Shown: positions 20,448 to 33,088 of the stretch, piece by piece
Position numbering within the stretch: the first letter of the stretch is position 1
How the letters are laid out: every line of letters starts with the position of its first letter
DNA from: Alphaproteobacteria bacterium
GTDB taxonomy: Bacteria > Pseudomonadota > Alphaproteobacteria > UBA2966 > CAIVPW01
DNA: 53,349 nt
Reading direction: 5' to 3'
Assembly (NCBI GenBank): GCA_016869235.1
Contig: VGER01000002.1
Span: forward strand, 71,801 to 125,149
The notes under the pieces: generated by a model
The model's input: the letters and a program-made list of their open reading frames with translations, nothing else
The model's database searches: none
Told to the model about the DNA's origin: nothing
Program-made: the position numbers and the translations under genes

Positions 20448-21083
20448 ATGACCGGGTCGCTGTTCGCCGCGCTCGTCACTTTTCTGGTGGTCATCGACCC
20501 GCCGGGGATGGCGCCCGTCTTCGCCGCCCTCACCGAGCACCACACTCCGCAGGAGCGCCGAGCCATCGCGCTGCGCGGCACGGTGATCGCGGGCGGAGTG
20601 TTGCTCAGCTTCGGCCTGGCCGGGGAGCCGGTGTTGCGGGCATTGGGCATCAGCCTGCCGGCCTTCCGCATTGCCGGTGGAGTGTTGCTGCTGCTGCTCG
20701 CCATCGACATGGTGATGGCGCGCCAATCGGGCCTGCGCTCCACGACGCCGCCGGAGAACGCCGAGACAGGCGTGCGCGAGGACGTTTCGGTATTCCCGCT
20801 CGCCATCCCCCTCATCGCCGGCCCGGGCGCTATGACCTCGATGGTCCTGCACGTCAGCGCGGCGCGCGGCGACTTCGTGCTGCAGGGCGCCATCCTCGGC
20901 CTGATGCTGCTGGTGCTGGCATCGACCTTCGCCTGCTTCCTGATCGCCAACCGCATCATGAAGTTGCTCGGCGTCACCGGCGTGAACGTGGTGAGCCGCG
21001 TCATGGGGATCCTGCTTGCCGCCATGTCGATCCAGTTCATGGTCGACGGCATCGTGCAGGCCTGGCCGGGACTCGCGACCTAA
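20448..21083 (+). CDS. MarC family inner-membrane protein
   Basis: A 211-aa protein with six predicted helices, beginning MTGSLFAALVTFLVVIDPPG. The VVIDPPGMAPVF start, FRIAGGVLLLLLAIDM and PLAIPLIAGPGAMTS motifs identify the MarC (UPF0056) family. Its members are of unproven function; an early link to antibiotic resistance was not upheld. The frame is open 49 codons upstream but that part crosses tRNA-Asp, so the start at 20448 is used; a TATAAG lies 11 bp before it and no Shine-Dalgarno is visible. The stop overlaps the 3' end of the convergent phosphoesterase gene. Confidence 0.85.
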   Translation: MTGSLFAALVTFLVVIDPPGMAPVFAALTEHHTPQERRAIALRGTVIAGGVLLSFGLAGEPVLRALGISLPAFRIAGGVLLLLLAIDMVMARQSGLRSTTPPENAETGVREDVSVFPLAIPLIAGPGAMTSMVLHVSAARGDFVLQGAILGLMLLVLASTFACFLIANRIMKLLGVTGVNVVSRVMGILLAAMSIQFMVDGIVQAWPGLAT

Positions 21084-21893
21084 AGGCCGGCCTTCTTCAG
21101 CAGCGCGTGGACACGGGTCCGCCGCGTCGCCGAGCGGATGGCGTTGCGCACCGGCAGCGGCAGGAACCAGTAACGAGGCGCCAGTCCAGCTCGCCGCGTC
21201 TTTGCCCAAGTGCGCGATCGGTCGTAGCCCACCTGCCGCACCGAGAGCACTTTACTTCGCAAGATCCAAGATCATGTAGGTGGCGACGCGGTCGCAGTCG
21301 CGCGGCTCGCCGACCGTTCCGGGGTTGATGACGTAGTGCGCGTCGTCGCGCAGCATGACCACGTCGGCCGTGCAGTCGGCCATCCTGCCGCCGCGCATCT
21401 CGTACGCGCTCACGCGATGGGTGTGTCCGTGGGCGCAGATGTGCGCGCCGGATGGATGCCGCTCCAGCGCGGCGCACGTTTGCCGTCGCTTGTCGTCGCT
21501 GTTCAGGCGCACGAGCTCGCAGCCGACCTCCGGATGCAACACGCCGTGCACGGCCACTACGGCGCTGCCCACCGCGGCCTTCAACGGAAGGCCGGCAAGG
21601 AGGTCGAGATCGGCCTGCAGCAGGTTGGCGCGGGTCCAGGCGATGGCCCGCGCGGCGGTGGCGTTGAAACCGGTGGCCGAAAGCTGGTCGGACACGGCGC
21701 GGTCATGGTTGCCGGCGATCCAGACCGGATCGAGCTCACGCAGCCGCGCTAGGCACTCGCCGGCATCGGCGTTGTAGCCGACGACATCGCCGAGACAGAC
21801 GACACGGTCGGCGCCCACGCCGCGCAGGTTGGCGAGTGTCGCGTCCAACGCTTCGAGGTTGGCGTGGATATCGGAAATGAGTGCCAAGCGCAT
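21080..21893 (-). pseudogene. Calcineurin-like metallophosphoesterase, frameshifted near the C-terminus
   Basis: Full reading is about 271 codons. The first 213 (21893 to 21252) contain all metal-binding motifs: SDIHAN, GDVVGYNA, GNHDRA, VHG and GHTHR, then NPGTVGEPRD. They stop at TAA after MILDLAK. In the next frame, from ~21250 to 21080, an uninterrupted ~56-codon tail continues (VLSVRQVGYDRSRTWAKTRR...RVHALLKKAGL), matching the usual C-terminal region of this family. One extra base near 21250 explains it. All metal ligands precede the lesion, so the truncated product could keep activity. It lies 4 bp after the decayed ATP-grasp gene; a sequencing error cannot be excluded. Confidence 0.8.
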
Positions 21894-21897
21894 GCGA

Positions 21898-23092
21898 CTA
21901 CCTTTTGCCCGGGAGTGGCATTGCGGATCCTCCCACGCGTCGCCAGCGAGCCACCACCTGCTGCGCGACGCGGCCGAATACGGGCATGGGGTCATCCCAT
22001 GCCAGCACCGACTTCGCTTCGCACCGCGCCGCGAATGACAGCCAAGACGCAAGCGAGATGCCGGATGCTTTTGCGGCCCGCCGATCGGTGCTGGGACGCA
22101 GCCAGCGCACGCCCGCGCGCGCCGCGCGCATCGGCGGTCGCGGCCGCCCGACGGCGTCGCCGTAGACCAGCGCGGGCAGGTTGACGCCGGCGACTGCGCC
22201 CAAGTGGTGCCAAAGGTTGAAACGGGGGTTGACCTCGAGCAGGAGCAACCCCCGTCCGGTGCCCGCTTGAAGTCGAACTTTGCCACGCCGCGCAACCCGA
22301 GCCTTCCTATCAGTACACGTCCCAGCGCAAGCACGTCGGCGGCCGCACTCGTCTCCAGCGCGCAACTGTGCCCGCATTCCACCGGATAGGTGCGGATCTT
22401 GCGCCCGGCGAACTCGCCTGCGATGGCGCCCTGCGCATCGACGTAGACGTGGTAGCTCTCGATGCGGCTTTCGGGGCCCGACACCTCGTCCTGCAGCAGT
22501 TAGCGGCCGCCCGCAGTGGCCAGTCCCGGCCACAGGTCTTGCAGGGACCGACAAGTGGGCAGTCGCAGCGCCTTGAACGGGCCGGCGATGGCGTCCCACG
22601 CAGGCACGCGTCGCAAGGGCTTCAAAATGGCCGGCCCGGTGAGTTCGTGCTCCGGCGGGGGCTCCATCGAGGGCTGCACCACCCGTGTGCGCGGTACGGG
22701 TAGGCCGAGCCGAGCCGCGAGACCGGCAAAGCGCTCCTTGTCCGCGAGGTCCTCGATCAGCCCGGAGCCGCCAATGGAAGGTGGAACCACGGCGCGAGCT
22801 TGTCTCGGTTACGGGAGAAGAGCAGCAGTTGGGCGTCGTTCTCAAAGAACAGGACGGGCCGCTCCGGCTGCGCCTCCGCGAACTCGATGAGGCGCTCCAC
22901 CAGCTTCCCACCCGCCGTCTCGAAATCCTCCCAGTACAGGACGCGCCGGGCGAAACGATTGAATGCCGCAGGGCTGCCAGGCCGGGTGATGACCGCGCAC
23001 GGTACTGCCGCAAGCCCAAGCGGCCGCACTAGATCCAAGTCGCCCAAGACACAGGCGAGCGGCAGCGTGTCGATTGTGGAAGGAATGCGCAA
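21898..23092 (-). pseudogene. ATP-grasp ligase, broken by two frameshifts and one stop
   Basis: Four consecutive pieces rebuild a ~395-residue ATP-grasp enzyme. (1) From 23092: MRIPSTIDTLPLACVLGDLD...FFENDAQLLLFSRNRDKL, an N-terminal Rossmann-like part. The frame shifts at ~22760-22770. (2) GLIEDLADKERFAGLAARLGLP...AILKPL, with the ATP-binding Lys, ended by TAA at 22500-22502. (3) In the same frame: LLQDEVSGPESRIESYHVYV...GVAKFDFKR; the TAA probably replaced a Tyr codon. The frame shifts at a G5 run near 22250. (4) LLLLEVNPRFNLWHHLGAVAGVNLP, the metal-binding ENPR-type motif, then a C-terminal tail to 21898. It resembles D-aspartate-ligase-like or carbamoylphosphate-synthase-like proteins; the substrate is unknown. 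It is probably co-transcribed with the phosphoesterase gene. Confidence 0.8.
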
Positions 23093-23203
23093 AGCTCAGG
23101 CGGGCTTATTCGCCATCTCTGGCCGAGATCGTGACATGGCCAGGATAGTCCCCTGCCTAGGCTCGGCCTCGGGCGCGACGGAGGTACCGCGGAGCGCTGA
23201 AAG

Positions 23204-23278
23204 TGGTGGGCGATGAGGGGTTCGAACCCCCGACCCTCTCGGTGTAAACGAGATGCTCTACCGCTGAGCTAATCGCCC
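23204..23278 (-). tRNA. tRNA-Val (anticodon TAC)
   Basis: A 75-nt cloverleaf with encoded CCA. The acceptor GGGCGAT pairs with ATCGCCC, the anticodon loop TTTACAC carries TAC, and the T arm is GGGGGTTCGAACCCCT. It lies downstream of HU, a common position in proteobacteria. Confidence 0.95.
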
Positions 23279-23345
23279 GGAAATCCAGATAACACGGGTG
23301 GCTGCGGGGCCCCAGCCGGACCTTCGCACTGGCGCCGAAAAGTAG

Positions 23346-23372
23346 GCCGGCCGCCCTTTTGGGGCGGCCGGC
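23346..23372 (-). terminator. Hairpin terminator after hupB
   Basis: A perfect 10-bp GC stem (GCCGGCCGCC / GGCGGCCGGC) with a 7-nt loop, 41 bp after the HU stop. In the minus direction it is followed by CTACTTTTCGG, a short T tract, so termination may be only moderately efficient. Confidence 0.6.
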
Positions 23373-23412
23373 GAAAGAGAACCAGCTTGGGCGACGAAAA
23401 CGTGCCGAGGTG

Positions 23413-23685
23413 TTAGTTAACCGCGTCCTTGAGGGCCTTGCCAGCCTTGAACTTCGGCTGCTTCGTCGCGGGAATTTGGATCTTCTCGCCGGTGCGAGGG
23501 TTGCGGCCCTCAGAAGCGGCGCGCTTCGCGACGGTGAACGTGCCGAACCCCACCAGGCGAACCTCGTTCCCCTTGGACAGCGACTTGGTGATGGAATCGA
23601 AGACGCTTTCGACGGCCTTGGTGGCATCCGTTTTGGAAAGGTTCGCCGTACGCGCAACGTCTGCCACAAGATCGTTCTTGTTCAC
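23413..23685 (-). CDS. hupB: DNA-binding protein HU
   Basis: Nucleoid-associated protein that bends DNA; 90 aa. A GTG start at 23685 (VNKNDLVADVARTANLSK) with a G-rich site upstream gives the standard HU length. The DNA-binding arm GRNPRTGEKIQIPATKQPKFKAGK is intact. It is preceded by lon, as in many proteobacteria, but has its own promoter (23756-23785) and terminator. Confidence 0.95.
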   Translation of the reverse strand: MNKNDLVADVARTANLSKTDATKAVESVFDSITKSLSKGNEVRLVGFGTFTVAKRAASEGRNPRTGEKIQIPATKQPKFKAGKALKDAVN

Positions 23686-23755
23686 GATTGAGCCCCCCTC
23701 TGCGCTGAGCAGGAAAAATGTTATCAAAATGATCCAGGATCGTAAGGCTGAGCGT

Positions 23756-23785
23756 AGTCTAGTGCGGCTTATCCGCAGCCGTCAA
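23756..23785 (-). promoter_or_regulatory. Candidate sigma-70 promoter of hupB
   Basis: TTGACG (complement of 23780-23785) and TAGACT (complement of 23756-23761) with an 18-nt spacer, about 70 bp upstream of the hupB GTG and directly after the lon terminator. The assignment is by consensus match only. Confidence 0.5.
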
Positions 23786-23788
23786 AGG

Positions 23789-23823
23789 CAAAACGGGCGG
23801 GTTTCTGCTCAAAAAGCCCGCCC
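23789..23823 (-). terminator. Rho-independent terminator after lon
   Basis: A GGGCGGG / CCCGCCC stem (23817-23823 with 23795-23801) and a 15-nt loop, followed in the minus direction by GTTTTG, about 60 bp after the lon stop. It separates lon from the hupB promoter. Confidence 0.7.
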
Positions 23824-23884
23824 CTTTCCTCGTTTTCAACCCCTGTTGCGGGGCCGCATCATGTGTGTCGCGACGGTGCCGCGC

Positions 23885-26290
<2,406 letters not shown>

Positions 26291-26479
26291 AGCGCCTCTC
26301 TCAAAAGCCCCGCGGACTTCGGGGCGGATTGCAGACGCAGCAGCGGGTGCGTCCTGTGTGGGCGCATCCGGGTCACCTCGTCAGGGTGCCCGTTGACACA
26401 GGATGTGGCAAGCAAAGTCGCTCAAATCAAGGTCAATTGTCACAGCCGCCGGCCGGAGTGTGGACCTCCAACCACGCCC

Positions 26480-26518
26480 TATGGTGAACGCGCCGCAGGA
26501 CGGGTGACATTCACCATA
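26480..26518. repeat. Inverted repeat upstream of lon, possible operator
   Basis: Perfect 9-bp arms TATGGTGAA (26480-26488) and TTCACCATA (26510-26518) separated by 21 bp, in the 312-bp clpX-lon spacer, 190-228 bp upstream of the lon start. The arms are A/T-richer than the surroundings. It could be a regulator site or a weak hairpin; no known operator was recognised. Confidence 0.4.
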
Positions 26519-26550
26519 TCGGGCTTCCTGACGCCCTTGTCCGCCAACGA

Positions 26551-26578
26551 CAAAGCCGAGGCTCGCGCCTCGGCTTTG
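26551..26578 (-). terminator. Terminator hairpin after clpX
   Basis: A perfect 12-bp stem CAAAGCCGAGGC / GCCTCGGCTTTG with a 4-nt loop, starting 24 bp after the clpX stop. In the minus direction the stem ends in GGCTTTG followed by TCG, so the U tract is partly in the stem. Confidence 0.75.
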
Positions 26579-26602
26579 CATTTAGGGGATGCGCGATCGG
26601 CT

Positions 26603-27871
<1,269 letters not shown>

Positions 27872-27911
27872 AGGACCGGATGTTGTGTTATCCGGCCTTC
27901 CCTACTCATAG

Positions 27912-27940
27912 ATGTTATCCGCGGAGCTTCCTGACTACAA
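27912..27940 (-). promoter_or_regulatory. Candidate sigma-70 promoter of clpX
   Basis: TTGTAG (complement of 27935-27940) and TAACAT (complement of 27912-27917) with a 17-nt spacer, about 40 bp upstream of the clpX ATG. It suggests clpX can be transcribed separately from clpP. By consensus only. Confidence 0.4.
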
Positions 27941-28064
27941 ACCCCGTTGGCAATCCCCAAGAGAGCCGATCAGGCAACACATCCGGCTTTATCAGGTGCC
28001 GAACGTACCGCGAGTATGGTTTAAAAAACGTTAATTGGCCGCGAGGCTGTCGCCGGACCCACGC

Positions 28065-28724
28065 TTATTCGCCCTTGACGCGCAGCTTCTCGACGGTCTT
28101 GGCCTCTTCCTCCGGACGCGGCCGGTGCGTCTGGATCTCATCGATGATGCCGAACTCCTTCGCCGCCTCCGCCGTCATGAATGTGTCGCGGTCGAGGCTC
28201 TTTTCAATGCGCTCCATCGTCTGGCCGGTGTGCTTGGCGTAGATGCGATTCAGGCGCTCGCGCAGCGCCAGAATCTCGCGCGCCTGGATCTCGATGTCCG
28301 ACGCCTGGCCCTGATAGCCGCCCGACGGCTGGTGCACCATGATGCGCGCGTTCGGCAACGCGAAGCGCATGCCGGGCGCGCCGGCGGCGAGCAGCAGCGA
28401 CCCCATCGACGCGGCCTGGCCGAAGCACAGGGTGGATACCTTGGGCCGCACGTACTGCATCGTGTCGTAGATCGCCAAGCCGGACGAGACGATGCCGCCC
28501 GGCGAGTTGATGTACATCGCGATGTCCTTCTGCGGGTTCTCCGCTTCGAGGAACAGCAGCTGCGCATTCACCAAGCTCGAGGTGACGTCGTCGATCGGAC
28601 CGGAGATGAAGATGATGCGCTCCTTGAGCAGGCGCGAGTAGATGTCATAGGCGCGCTCGCCCCGGTTGGTCTGCTCGACCACCATCGGCACCAGGTTCTG
28701 CATCCGCGTCAGATGGTCCGTCAT
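28065..28724 (-). CDS. clpP: ATP-dependent Clp protease proteolytic subunit ClpP
   Basis: Tetradecameric serine protease core; 219 aa. The catalytic triad is visible: Ser106 ([11 protein letters not shown]), His131 (MVHQPSGG) and Asp180 (LDRD). The IGF/Clp-docking and handle regions look normal, and the C-terminal tail is short and charged. It lies 50 bp after tig and is probably co-transcribed with it. An A-rich stretch just downstream (28022-28028, a T run on the coding strand) may help termination, but no good stem was seen. Confidence 0.97.
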   Translation of the reverse strand: MTDHLTRMQNLVPMVVEQTNRGERAYDIYSRLLKERIIFISGPIDDVTSSLVNAQLLFLEAENPQKDIAMYINSPGGIVSSGLAIYDTMQYVRPKVSTLCFGQAASMGSLLLAAGAPGMRFALPNARIMVHQPSGGYQGQASDIEIQAREILALRERLNRIYAKHTGQTMERIEKSLDRDTFMTAEAAKEFGIIDEIQTHRPRPEEEAKTVEKLRVKGE

Positions 28725-28774
28725 CGTCTCCGTCGGCTCCTTAGCTGTCTCTCGTTTGACTCGCGCCTGTCTCG

Positions 28775-30169
28775 TTACTCGTCCTTCTTGGACTTGGGCT
28801 TCTTCTTGGCCTTGCCCTCGCTCGTGGCTTCCGCTTCCGCCAGTGCCTCGTCCTCGCTCTCGTCGAGGAGCTCCTCCGGCGTCACCTTCTTGTCGCTGAC
28901 CTTGGCGGTGCCGACGATGAAGTCGATGACCTTGTCCTCGAGAATGGGCCCGCGCAGTTGGTCCACCGACTGCGGATTGTTGCGGAAGTACGCGTAGATC
29001 GCCTTCTCCTGGCCGGGGAACCGCGCCGCCTGCTGGGTGATGGCGCGCTCGATCTCCTCGGACGTCACAGCGATATTGTTGCGGCGGCCGACTTCGGCAA
29101 GGACGAGGCCGAGACGCACGCGGCGCGTAGCGAGCTTCTTGTACTGCTCCTTGAGTTCGTCCTCGGACTTGCCCTCGTCGCCCGGCTCGTGCTGCCCGCG
29201 CTTGCGTGCCGCGTCGACCTCACCCCAGATGACGGCGAACTCGGCGTCGACCAGCCCCGGCGGGACCTCGAACGAGTGCATGTTCGACAGCTGGTCGAGA
29301 ACACTGCGCTTCAGGCGCCGGCGCGACACCGCGCCGAAGTCCTTCTGCAGCTGTTCCTTCACCGCCGTCCGCACGCCGTCGAGGTTCTCGAGGCCCAGCG
29401 CCTTGGCGAGGTCGTCGTCAACCTTCGGCTCCTCGGGGATCTTGATCTCCTTCACGGTCGTGTCGAACAAGCCCTCGCGGCCGGCCAGGAATCGCACCCC
29501 GTAGTCGGACGGGAACGTCGCCTTGATCTGGACCTTGCCGCCGACCTCGGCGCCGACGAGCTGGTCCTCGAAGCCCGGAATGAATTGCCCGGTGCCGAGC
29601 TCGACGCGGGCGCCTTCGGCCTTGCCGCCCTCGAACTCGACGCCGTCGACGGTGCCCACGAAGTCGATGGTGAGAAGGTCGCCCTTCTTGGCGTTGTGGC
29701 CTTCCGGCGCCGGACCGAATTTGCGCTGGCCCTGGGCGAGTCGCTGCATGGCCGCGTTGATGTCCTTCTCGGACGGCTCGGCAACCCAGCGCTCCGCTTC
29801 CAGCTTGGCGATATCACCCGGATCGAACTCCGGCATGATCTCGAAGGCGAGCGTGTACTCGAGATCCTTGCCCTCGTCGAACGCCTTGATCTCGACCCGC
29901 GGCTGGGTGGCCAAGCGCAGCGAGCGCTCGGCGATAGCCGCCTGGCTCGACGTGGAAACCGTCTCATCGAGCACCTCGCCCAGCAACGCTTTGCCGAAGC
30001 GCTGCTTCAGCAGGGTCTTCGGCACCTTGCCGGGACGGAAGCCGGGCATGTTGGCGCTGTGGCTGAGGCGATCGAGCCGCGCGGTCATCCGGTCGGTGAG
30101 GTCACGCGCCTCCACCACGATCTTGAATTCGCGCCGAAGGCCTTCGGCGTTGGTCTCAGTTACCTGCAT
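28775..30169 (-). CDS. tig: Trigger factor, ribosome-associated chaperone
   Basis: Binds nascent chains at the ribosome exit and has peptidyl-prolyl isomerase activity; 464 aa. The ribosome-binding signature is in [17 protein letters not shown], the FKBP-type domain follows ([16 protein letters not shown]...), and the long helical C-terminal domain ends in a Lys/Glu-rich tail ([13 protein letters not shown]). It is first in the tig-clpP-clpX-lon series, about 60 bp after tRNA-Leu on the same strand. Confidence 0.96.
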   Translation of the reverse strand: MQVTETNAEGLRREFKIVVEARDLTDRMTARLDRLSHSANMPGFRPGKVPKTLLKQRFGKALLGEVLDETVSTSSQAAIAERSLRLATQPRVEIKAFDEGKDLEYTLAFEIMPEFDPGDIAKLEAERWVAEPSEKDINAAMQRLAQGQRKFGPAPEGHNAKKGDLLTIDFVGTVDGVEFEGGKAEGARVELGTGQFIPGFEDQLVGAEVGGKVQIKATFPSDYGVRFLAGREGLFDTTVKEIKIPEEPKVDDDLAKALGLENLDGVRTAVKEQLQKDFGAVSRRRLKRSVLDQLSNMHSFEVPPGLVDAEFAVIWGEVDAARKRGQHEPGDEGKSEDELKEQYKKLATRRVRLGLVLAEVGRRNNIAVTSEEIERAITQQAARFPGQEKAIYAYFRNNPQSVDQLRGPILEDKVIDFIVGTAKVSDKKVTPEELLDESEDEALAEAEATSEGKAKKKPKSKKDE

Positions 30170-30229
30170 CCGGGTTGCTCAGGGTAAGGCGGTGATCCAA
30201 AGGCGCTTCTAGGATAGCGGTGGGCAAGT

Positions 30230-30314
30230 TGGTGCGGCTGGAGGGACTCGAACCCCCAAGCCCGAAGGCACATGCTCCTAAGGCATGCGTGTCTGCCAAT
30301 TCCACCACAGCCGC
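30230..30314 (-). tRNA. tRNA-Leu (anticodon TAG)
   Basis: An 85-nt class II tRNA with a long variable arm (TGCCTTCGGGCT region) and encoded CCA. The acceptor GCGGCTG pairs with CAGCCGC. The anticodon stem CATGC/GCATG encloses a loop with TAG. The ~237 bp upstream, to the nnrD stop, show no gene. Confidence 0.95.
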
Positions 30315-30551
30315 GTCCAGCTTGCACTCCGCCGGGAGCGTACGAATGCGGTCGCGACCGCGGCCCGGCCTGGAGTTCGCGAAGGGCGCCTTCTTATCAC
30401 TCAGCGTGGGGTTATCACAGGGCTTTGCGGGGCTCCCACCGGCCGTTCGGGCGGGCAATGGGACGCCACCCGCACCGGCTCAGTTTGCCGATTCCGCCGC
30501 TTCCGGCGAGATCCAATTCCTGAACTGCTACAGATCGTTAGCGCTCGACGT

Positions 30552-32024
30552 TTATGCGGGACTTCGGATGCTGCGCAGCACGCTCGGGAGGGTCCGGTGC
30601 AGATCGGATGCGATGAGTCCGGGGCCGAACTGGCGCGCCGCCTCGCCGTGCAACCAGACAGCCGCGGCCGCCGCGTCGAATGCCGTCATGCCCTGCGCCA
30701 GCAGGCCGCCGATGAACCCTGCCAGCACGTCGCCCGACCCGGCCGTGGCGAGGGTGGCAGGCGCATTGGCGTTGATTGCCGCTCGCCCACCGGGATGCGC
30801 CACGACCGTGTCCGGCCCCTTGCGCGCGATCACCGCGTTCGCCTCGGCGGCCGCGGCGCGCGCCTGCAGCAGACGGTCGCCAAGATTCGCTGCCGCTGGA
30901 AACAGGCGTCCAAACTCGCCGTCGTGGGGTGTGAGCACGCAATCCGGCCGAAGCTGCGCGAGCAGCGTCTCGCGTTTGCCGGCGAACGACGTGAGCGCGT
31001 CCGCGTCAAGAACGCAGGCAACTCCGCTGCGTAGAGCCGTCAGGACATTCTCGGCCGTGCTTTCGCCGACGCCGTTGCCCGGTCCAACGATGGCGACATT
31101 GCGCCGGCGCGCCTTCAGCGCGGCCGCCAGCGCGTCGGGGTTCGCGACACTTTTCAGCAGCACTTCGGTGACGTGCTCGGCATGGATGGGGATCGCCTCC
31201 GGCGGCCCCGCGAGGGTGACGAGGCCCGCGCCCGCCCGCAGCGCGCTTTCCGCAGCTAGGCGCGCCGCCCCCGTCGAAGCGACTCCGCCGCTCATCACTA
31301 AGACATGGCCGCGGCCGTACTTGTGAGTCGTGGCGGACGGCTCCGGCAGCGACCAAAGAGCCGGTCCGTTCTCGAACGTTGTGACTTCGATGTCAGCGAG
31401 CACGGAGGCCGGGATCCCGATGTCGGCCACCACAATGTCCCCACAAAATTGTCTCGCTGGATAAAGGAGATGAGCCGGCTTCTTGCGAAAGAAGGTTACC
31501 GTCAGGGCCGCCCTCGCATAGGGCCCGCTGAGGGCGCCGGTGTCACCGGTTACGCCGCTCGGCACGTCCACCGCGACGCAGTCCAAGCCGCGCTCGGTGA
31601 CGGCGCGGCCGATCGCCGCCGCGGCGCCGTCGAGCGGCCGCGAAAGCCCGGCACCGAAGAGCGCGTCAACGACGAGTTCGGCGCCATCCAGTGCGGCCGG
31701 CGACACTGCCTCGGCGCTACCGTCCCACTTCGTCCGCACGGCCGCAGCGTCGCCCTTCGACTCGCCGAGCGCCGCGACGCGCACCGGCCAGGCAGCATCA
31801 CGCAGGACTCGCGCGACGACAAAGCCATCGCCGCCGTTGTTGCCGGGTCCGCACAGTACGACCGTGGGGCGTGCCGCGAATCGCTGGCGAATGGCGTCGG
31901 CGACTCCCTGCCCCGCCGCCTCCATGAGGCGCAGGCTCGATATGCCCGCCGCGGCGGCGAGACGATCCGCCTGGGCGTGCTGCGCGACGGTAAGGACTTC
32001 CGGACCGGGAACGAACGGCGCCAT
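30552..32024 (-). CDS. nnrD: Bifunctional NAD(P)HX epimerase / ADP-dependent dehydratase
   Basis: Repairs hydrated NADH and NADPH. It is 490 aa from MAPFVPGPEVLTV; the 17 upstream codons also open are not needed by the family. The N-terminal YjeF/epimerase domain (~1-215) has CGPGNNGGDGFVVAR and DALFGAGLSRPL. The C-terminal ribokinase-like dehydratase (~220-490) has KYGRGHVLVMSGG, the LTPHDGEFGRLF segment and ATAGSGDVLAG. It starts 16 bp after the ycjF stop and the frame is intact, unlike the two genes upstream. Confidence 0.93.
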   Translation of the reverse strand: MAPFVPGPEVLTVAQHAQADRLAAAAGISSLRLMEAAGQGVADAIRQRFAARPTVVLCGPGNNGGDGFVVARVLRDAAWPVRVAALGESKGDAAAVRTKWDGSAEAVSPAALDGAELVVDALFGAGLSRPLDGAAAAIGRAVTERGLDCVAVDVPSGVTGDTGALSGPYARAALTVTFFRKKPAHLLYPARQFCGDIVVADIGIPASVLADIEVTTFENGPALWSLPEPSATTHKYGRGHVLVMSGGVASTGAARLAAESALRAGAGLVTLAGPPEAIPIHAEHVTEVLLKSVANPDALAAALKARRRNVAIVGPGNGVGESTAENVLTALRSGVACVLDADALTSFAGKRETLLAQLRPDCVLTPHDGEFGRLFPAAANLGDRLLQARAAAAEANAVIARKGPDTVVAHPGGRAAINANAPATLATAGSGDVLAGFIGGLLAQGMTAFDAAAAAVWLHGEAARQFGPGLIASDLHRTLPSVLRSIRSPA

Positions 32025-32040
32025 GCCGCCGCAGACTACT

Positions 32041-33088
32041 CTACGAGCGATCCGCGGCGCCTTGCCCCCCGCCAAGCGCCGCGGTGAGCGACGACGTGAC
32101 CTCGCTGCCGAGCTTGGCGATGGAGGCGCGATCCTGCTCGGCGAACGGCAGCGGCCTGCATGCCGCCATGGTCACGATGCCGAGCCGGGCCGTGCGCATG
32201 CCGCTGAGAACGCCCTCGCCGACGCGCGCCGACAGGAGCCCGGCGAGACGCGCGCCCACGTGGCTCAGCATCGCATCGGCGACGAAGTCTGCGGCGCCCT
32301 GCGTCGCGGCCGTATAGAAGACTCGGCGCACCAGTCCCCACCGGGCGAAAAACCCTGGCTGGAAGCCATAGACTGCCGCCACCTCGCGCACCATGCGCAG
32401 CCCGCGCCAGACGATGATTCCGGCATCGAGGACGCCGAAGGGACTCATGGTGGCCAAGGCCGGCATCGCGGGAAGCACGGGAGACGACCTGATACGCCTG
32501 CCGGTCCAACGGCCGCACGATGCCGTCAGCCAACAGGTCCAGGACCTGGCGATCGGAGTGGGCCGTCGTCGCGGAGGCGCGGAAGTGCTCGATCGCGTCG
32601 GCAAGCTCTGGCCGGTGGCGCAAGGGATCGATGATGCGCGCCGCCAGCGCCAGCGCGCGGCCGTGGCCATTGCCGGCGAGGACGACCGCCGCCTCTCGTG
32701 CCAGCTCCTCGACGTCGCGCAACTTGCGCATCTCGCTGGTAAAGCTGAACACCTCCCTCACCAAGAGGACGACGCCCGTGAACGCGGTAATTCCCAGCAA
32801 CATGGCGAGCGGCACGCCGACCGTCGCATTGCGGCCGAGCACGCCGATAGTGAAGTCCCATAGCTGGAGGCCGATGGCACCGGCCGAGAACAGAACGGCG
32901 CTGGCGCCGAACACCTTCAAGAGTGTGCGGCGGGGGCGCGCAGGCGGCGGCACCAGAACCGGAACTGCCGCGGCGCGCGTCTGGGTGACAACCAGCTCCG
33001 CGGGCGCCAGTGGACGCGCGGCCGGCGCGTCTGCGGTCGCGCGCACCGATTCCGGCGGGACCTCGAACGGGCGGCGTCCGTCGCTCAT
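32041..33088 (-). pseudogene. ycjF: YcjF-like DUF697 membrane protein, one frameshift
   Basis: From ATG 33088 the frame gives ~204 residues: a Pro/Ala-rich cytoplasmic N-terminus, then two helices (~62-80 and 90-112), then EMRKLRDVEELAREA and HRPELADAIEHF. It changes frame near 32476-32480. The second frame continues the family: LDAGIIVWRGLRMVREVAAVYGF, then RRVFYTAATQGAADFVADAM, to the TAG at 32041. A single base explains the break. YcjF partners the YcjX GTPase-like protein in stress responses. The start overlaps the end of ycjX by 4 bp, so both form one operon, both damaged. Confidence 0.82.

Noticed and set aside
22247..22254. Programmed frameshifting at the G5 run in the ATP-grasp gene
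   Set aside because: There is no slippery heptamer plus stimulatory structure, and two further lesions in the same gene make decay or error more likely.
21252..22484. 410-codon open frame joining an ATP-grasp segment to the phosphoesterase
   Set aside because: Its middle reads as off-frame residues between two real segments; the phosphoesterase has its own start at 21893, so this is an accident of the frameshift, not a fusion protein.
26381..26460. Heat-shock (RpoH) promoter for lon
   Set aside because: A TTGACCTTGA stretch is present, but no suitable -10 element lies at the right distance.
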